In this document: in pieces, positions 62,144-64,000 of the stretch
Position numbering within the stretch: position 1 is the first letter of the stretch
Layout of the letters: each line of letters opens with the position of its first letter
Assembly (NCBI RefSeq): GCF_051401765.1
Contig: NW_027480463.1
Span: forward strand, 1,736,001-1,800,000
Direction of reading: 5' to 3'
Source: Calliopsis andreniformis
Lineage: Eukaryota; Arthropoda; Insecta; Hymenoptera; Andrenidae
Length of the DNA: 64,000 nt
Program-made: the position numbers and the translations under genes
The notes under the pieces: generated by a model
Databases searched by the model: none
Seen by the model: only the letters and a program-made list of their open reading frames with translations
What the model was told of the DNA's origin: nothing

Positions 62144-64000
62144 AATAGAATATCCTCAACTCACAGTTTTCAATCCTCAATCCTCAATCCTCATTCTTCA
62201 ATCCTCAATACCCAATCTTCAATCTTCAATCCTCAATCCTCAATCCTCAATCCTCAATCCTCAATGTTCAATACGCAATACCCAATCCTCAATCTTCAAT
62301 CCTCAATTCTCAATCCTCAATCCTCAATCCTCAATCCTCAAGCTTCAATCCTCAATACTCAATCTTCAATCCTCAATCCTCAATCCTCAATTCTCAATCC
62401 TCATTCTTCAATCCTCATCACCCAAACCTCAATCTTCCATCCTCAATCCTCAATCCTCAATTCTCAATCCTCAATCCTTAATCCACAGACCTCAAACATC
62501 AGTACTCAACGCTCAGTCCTCGTCCTCAATCCACAACCCTCAATCCCCGATCCTCAATCTTCAATCATCAATATTCAATCTTCAATACTCAATCCTCAAT
62601 CCTCAATCCTCGATCCTCAATCTTCAATCCTCAATTCTCTATCCTCAATCCTCAATCCTCAATCCTCGGTCCTCAATCCTCAATCGTCAACCTTCAATCC
62701 TCAATACTCAATCTGCAATCCTCAATCCTCAATCCCCAATCATCAAACCTCAATACTCAATCTTCAATCCTCAATCCTCATTCCTCAATCCTCAATCCTC
62801 AATCCCCAGTCATAAATACTCAATCTTCAACCCTCAATCCTCATTCCTCAAACCTCAATCCTCAACGCTCAGTCCTCATCCTCAATTCTCAATTCTCAAT
62901 TCTCAATACTCAATCCTCAATCTTCACTCCTCAATAATCAATCTCCAATCCTAAATCGTCAATCCCCAACCTTCAATCCTTAATCCTCAATCTTCTATTC
63001 TCAATGCTCAATCCTCAATCCTCAATCCTCAGTCCTCAATCCTCAATCCTCAATAATCCAACCTCAATCCTCAACCGTCAGTCCTCGTCCTCAATCCTCA
63101 AACCTCAATCCTCAATCCTCAATCTTCAATCCTCAATCCTCAATCCTGAATCCCCAATCCTCAATTTTCAATCCACAATACGCAATCATCAATCCTCAAT
63201 GCTCAATCCTCAATCCTCAATCCTCAATACTCAATCCACAATCCTCAATCCTCAAACCTCAATCCTGAATCGTCAGTCCTCGTCCTCAATCCTCAACACT
63301 CAATCCTCAATCCTCAATCTTCACTCCTCAATAATCAATCTCCAATCCTAAATCGTCAATCCCCAACCTTCAATCCTTAATCCTCAATCTTCAATTCTCA
63401 ATGCTCAATCCTCAATCCTCAATCCTCAAACCTCAATCCTCAATCCTCAATCTTCAATCCTCAATCCTCAATCCTGAATCCCCAATCCTCAATTTTCAAT
63501 CCTCAATACGCAATCTTCAATCCTCAATGCTCAATCCTCAATCCTCAATCCTCAGTCCTCAATGCACAATCCTCAATCCTCAAACCTCAATCCTCAATCG
63601 TCAGTCCTCGTCCTCAATCCTCAACACTCAATCCTCAATCCTCAATCTTCAATCATCAATACTCAGTCTTCAATCCTCAATCATCAATCTTCAATCATCA
63701 ATCCTCAATTCTCACTCACCAATACCCAATCCTCAATCGTCAATCCTCAATCCTCAACCCTCAGCCTTCAATCCTCAATACTCAATCTGCAATCCTCAAT
63801 CCTCAATCCTCAATACTCAATCCTCAATCCACACTCATCAATCCTCATTCTTCAATCCTCAATACCCAATCCTCAATCTTCAATCCTCAATCCTCAATCC
63901 ACAGTTCGCAATCCTCAATCCTCAGATCTCAGGCATCAATACTCAACCCTCAGTCCTCGTCCTCAATCCACAACCCTCAACACTCAATCCTCAATCTTCA
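62144..64000 (+). repeat. Island-free distal segment
   Basis: After the A-short island at 62144 there is no AATAGAATATC seed to the end of the window. The segment holds plain heptamers, slip modules near 62,517 and 63,955, and two E modules at about 62,936 and 63,331. It looks like a different domain of the array, or the approach to its edge. No gene is present. Confidence 0.82.
62919..63660 (+). repeat. Local imperfect tandem duplication in the distal segment
   Basis: The E-module landmark ATCTCCAATCCTAAATCG occurs at 62,941 and 63,338 (397 apart). The landmark AATTTTCAAT occurs at 63,163 and 63,491 (328 apart), and CGTCAGTCCTCGTCC occurs at 63,271 and 63,599 (328 apart). The unequal spacing means about 69 bp differ between the two copies. 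Confidence 0.85.

Larger units (their letters stand above)
1..64000 (+). repeat. Heptanucleotide (CCTCAAT)n satellite array, open at both ends
   Basis: The sequence is built almost entirely from 7-base units of consensus CCTCAAT in a single orientation. Variants keep the trailing TCA in most units (CTTCAAT, ACTCAAT, CCTCAGT, CCTGAAT, CCACAAT, CCCCAAT). The plus strand is very poor in G, so the minus strand (ATTGAGG)n carries a GG pair about every seven bases. No unique sequence interrupts it, and I saw no inverted segment. The first base lies inside a class A island and the last inside ordinary heptamers, so neither array edge is in the window. Long arrays with nested duplications are known mainly from eukaryotic heterochromatin. 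That placement is inference, and no function is shown by the sequence. Confidence 0.99.

Noticed and set aside
1..64000. CRISPR array
   Set aside because: There is no constant repeat separated by unique spacers of uniform length. The sequence between islands is itself the same heptamer, and island spacing varies from about 160 to over 1,400 bp.
1..64000. Telomere or telomere-like array
   Set aside because: ATTGAGG is not a telomere repeat I know, and no tandem CCCTAA, CCCTAAA or CCTAA runs are present. Monomers are highly diverged and arranged in higher-order units, unlike terminal telomeric DNA.
1..64000. Cyanobacterial short tandem heptamer repeats (STRR type) as the source
   Set aside because: Those are heptamers too, but as I know them they form short tracts between genes. 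A 64-kb gene-free block with 11-kb units does not fit, though the host domain remains unproven.

Overview
The whole window is one gene-free block of tandem satellite DNA. Its basic unit is the heptamer CCTCAAT (minus strand ATTGAGG), repeated in one orientation from the first base to the last. The window opens inside a repeat module and closes inside the array, so the true array is longer than 64 kb. I see no protein gene, rRNA, tRNA, transposon or CRISPR array that stands apart from the heptamers. The host cannot be named. A block this long with layered tandem duplications is most typical of eukaryotic heterochromatin (pericentromeric, subtelomeric or similar). Short heptamer repeats also occur in bacteria, so this is inference only.

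The structure is hierarchical. Level 1 is the heptamer: common variants are CTTCAAT, ACTCAAT, CCTCAGT, CCTGAAT and CCACAAT, and I found no perfect run above about 8 units. Level 2 is a recurrent 16-17-heptamer 'island' of strongly diverged but in-register heptamers, starting AATAGAATATC. I located 110 island starts plus one truncated island at base 1. They fall into classes named here A, A-short, B, B-prime, C and D. Two other recurrent modules are a 'CCTCGT slip' module and a late 'E' module. Level 3 is long duplicated blocks: 733 bp, 1,020 bp, about 4.5 kb (4,476/4,539) and about 11 kb (11,026).

Layout: 1-5.6 kb is an older, more diverged array with scattered islands. 5.6-7.75 kb is duplicated at 17.4-19.5 kb (shift 11,756). 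10.25-13.63 kb is duplicated at 20.7-24.1 kb (shift 10,459). From 22.0 to 31.7 kb a 4.5-kb unit with a fixed island order is repeated. 27.26-38.29 kb is an 11,026-bp dimer (a 'beta' half of 4,476 bp plus an 'alpha' half of 6,550 bp), repeated as 38.29-48.66 kb. A third, alpha-only copy follows at about 48.9-52.5 kb. 52.6-54.6 kb returns to the 15.5-17.5 kb type. 54.6-61.2 kb is a more diverged flank with one near-identical 0.95-kb pair. 62.2-64 kb has no islands.

Every long open frame lies on the plus strand because of the repeat's arithmetic. Seven is coprime to three, so all three plus frames read the same peptide (LNPQSSI) with no stop, while every minus frame meets TGA each 21 bases. Indels of 7, 154, 713 and 733 bp, none divisible by three, separate otherwise near-identical copies, which argues against coding selection. 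The biological interest is the satellite itself: its higher-order architecture, its strand asymmetry (the plus strand has very little G) and its history of unequal exchange.
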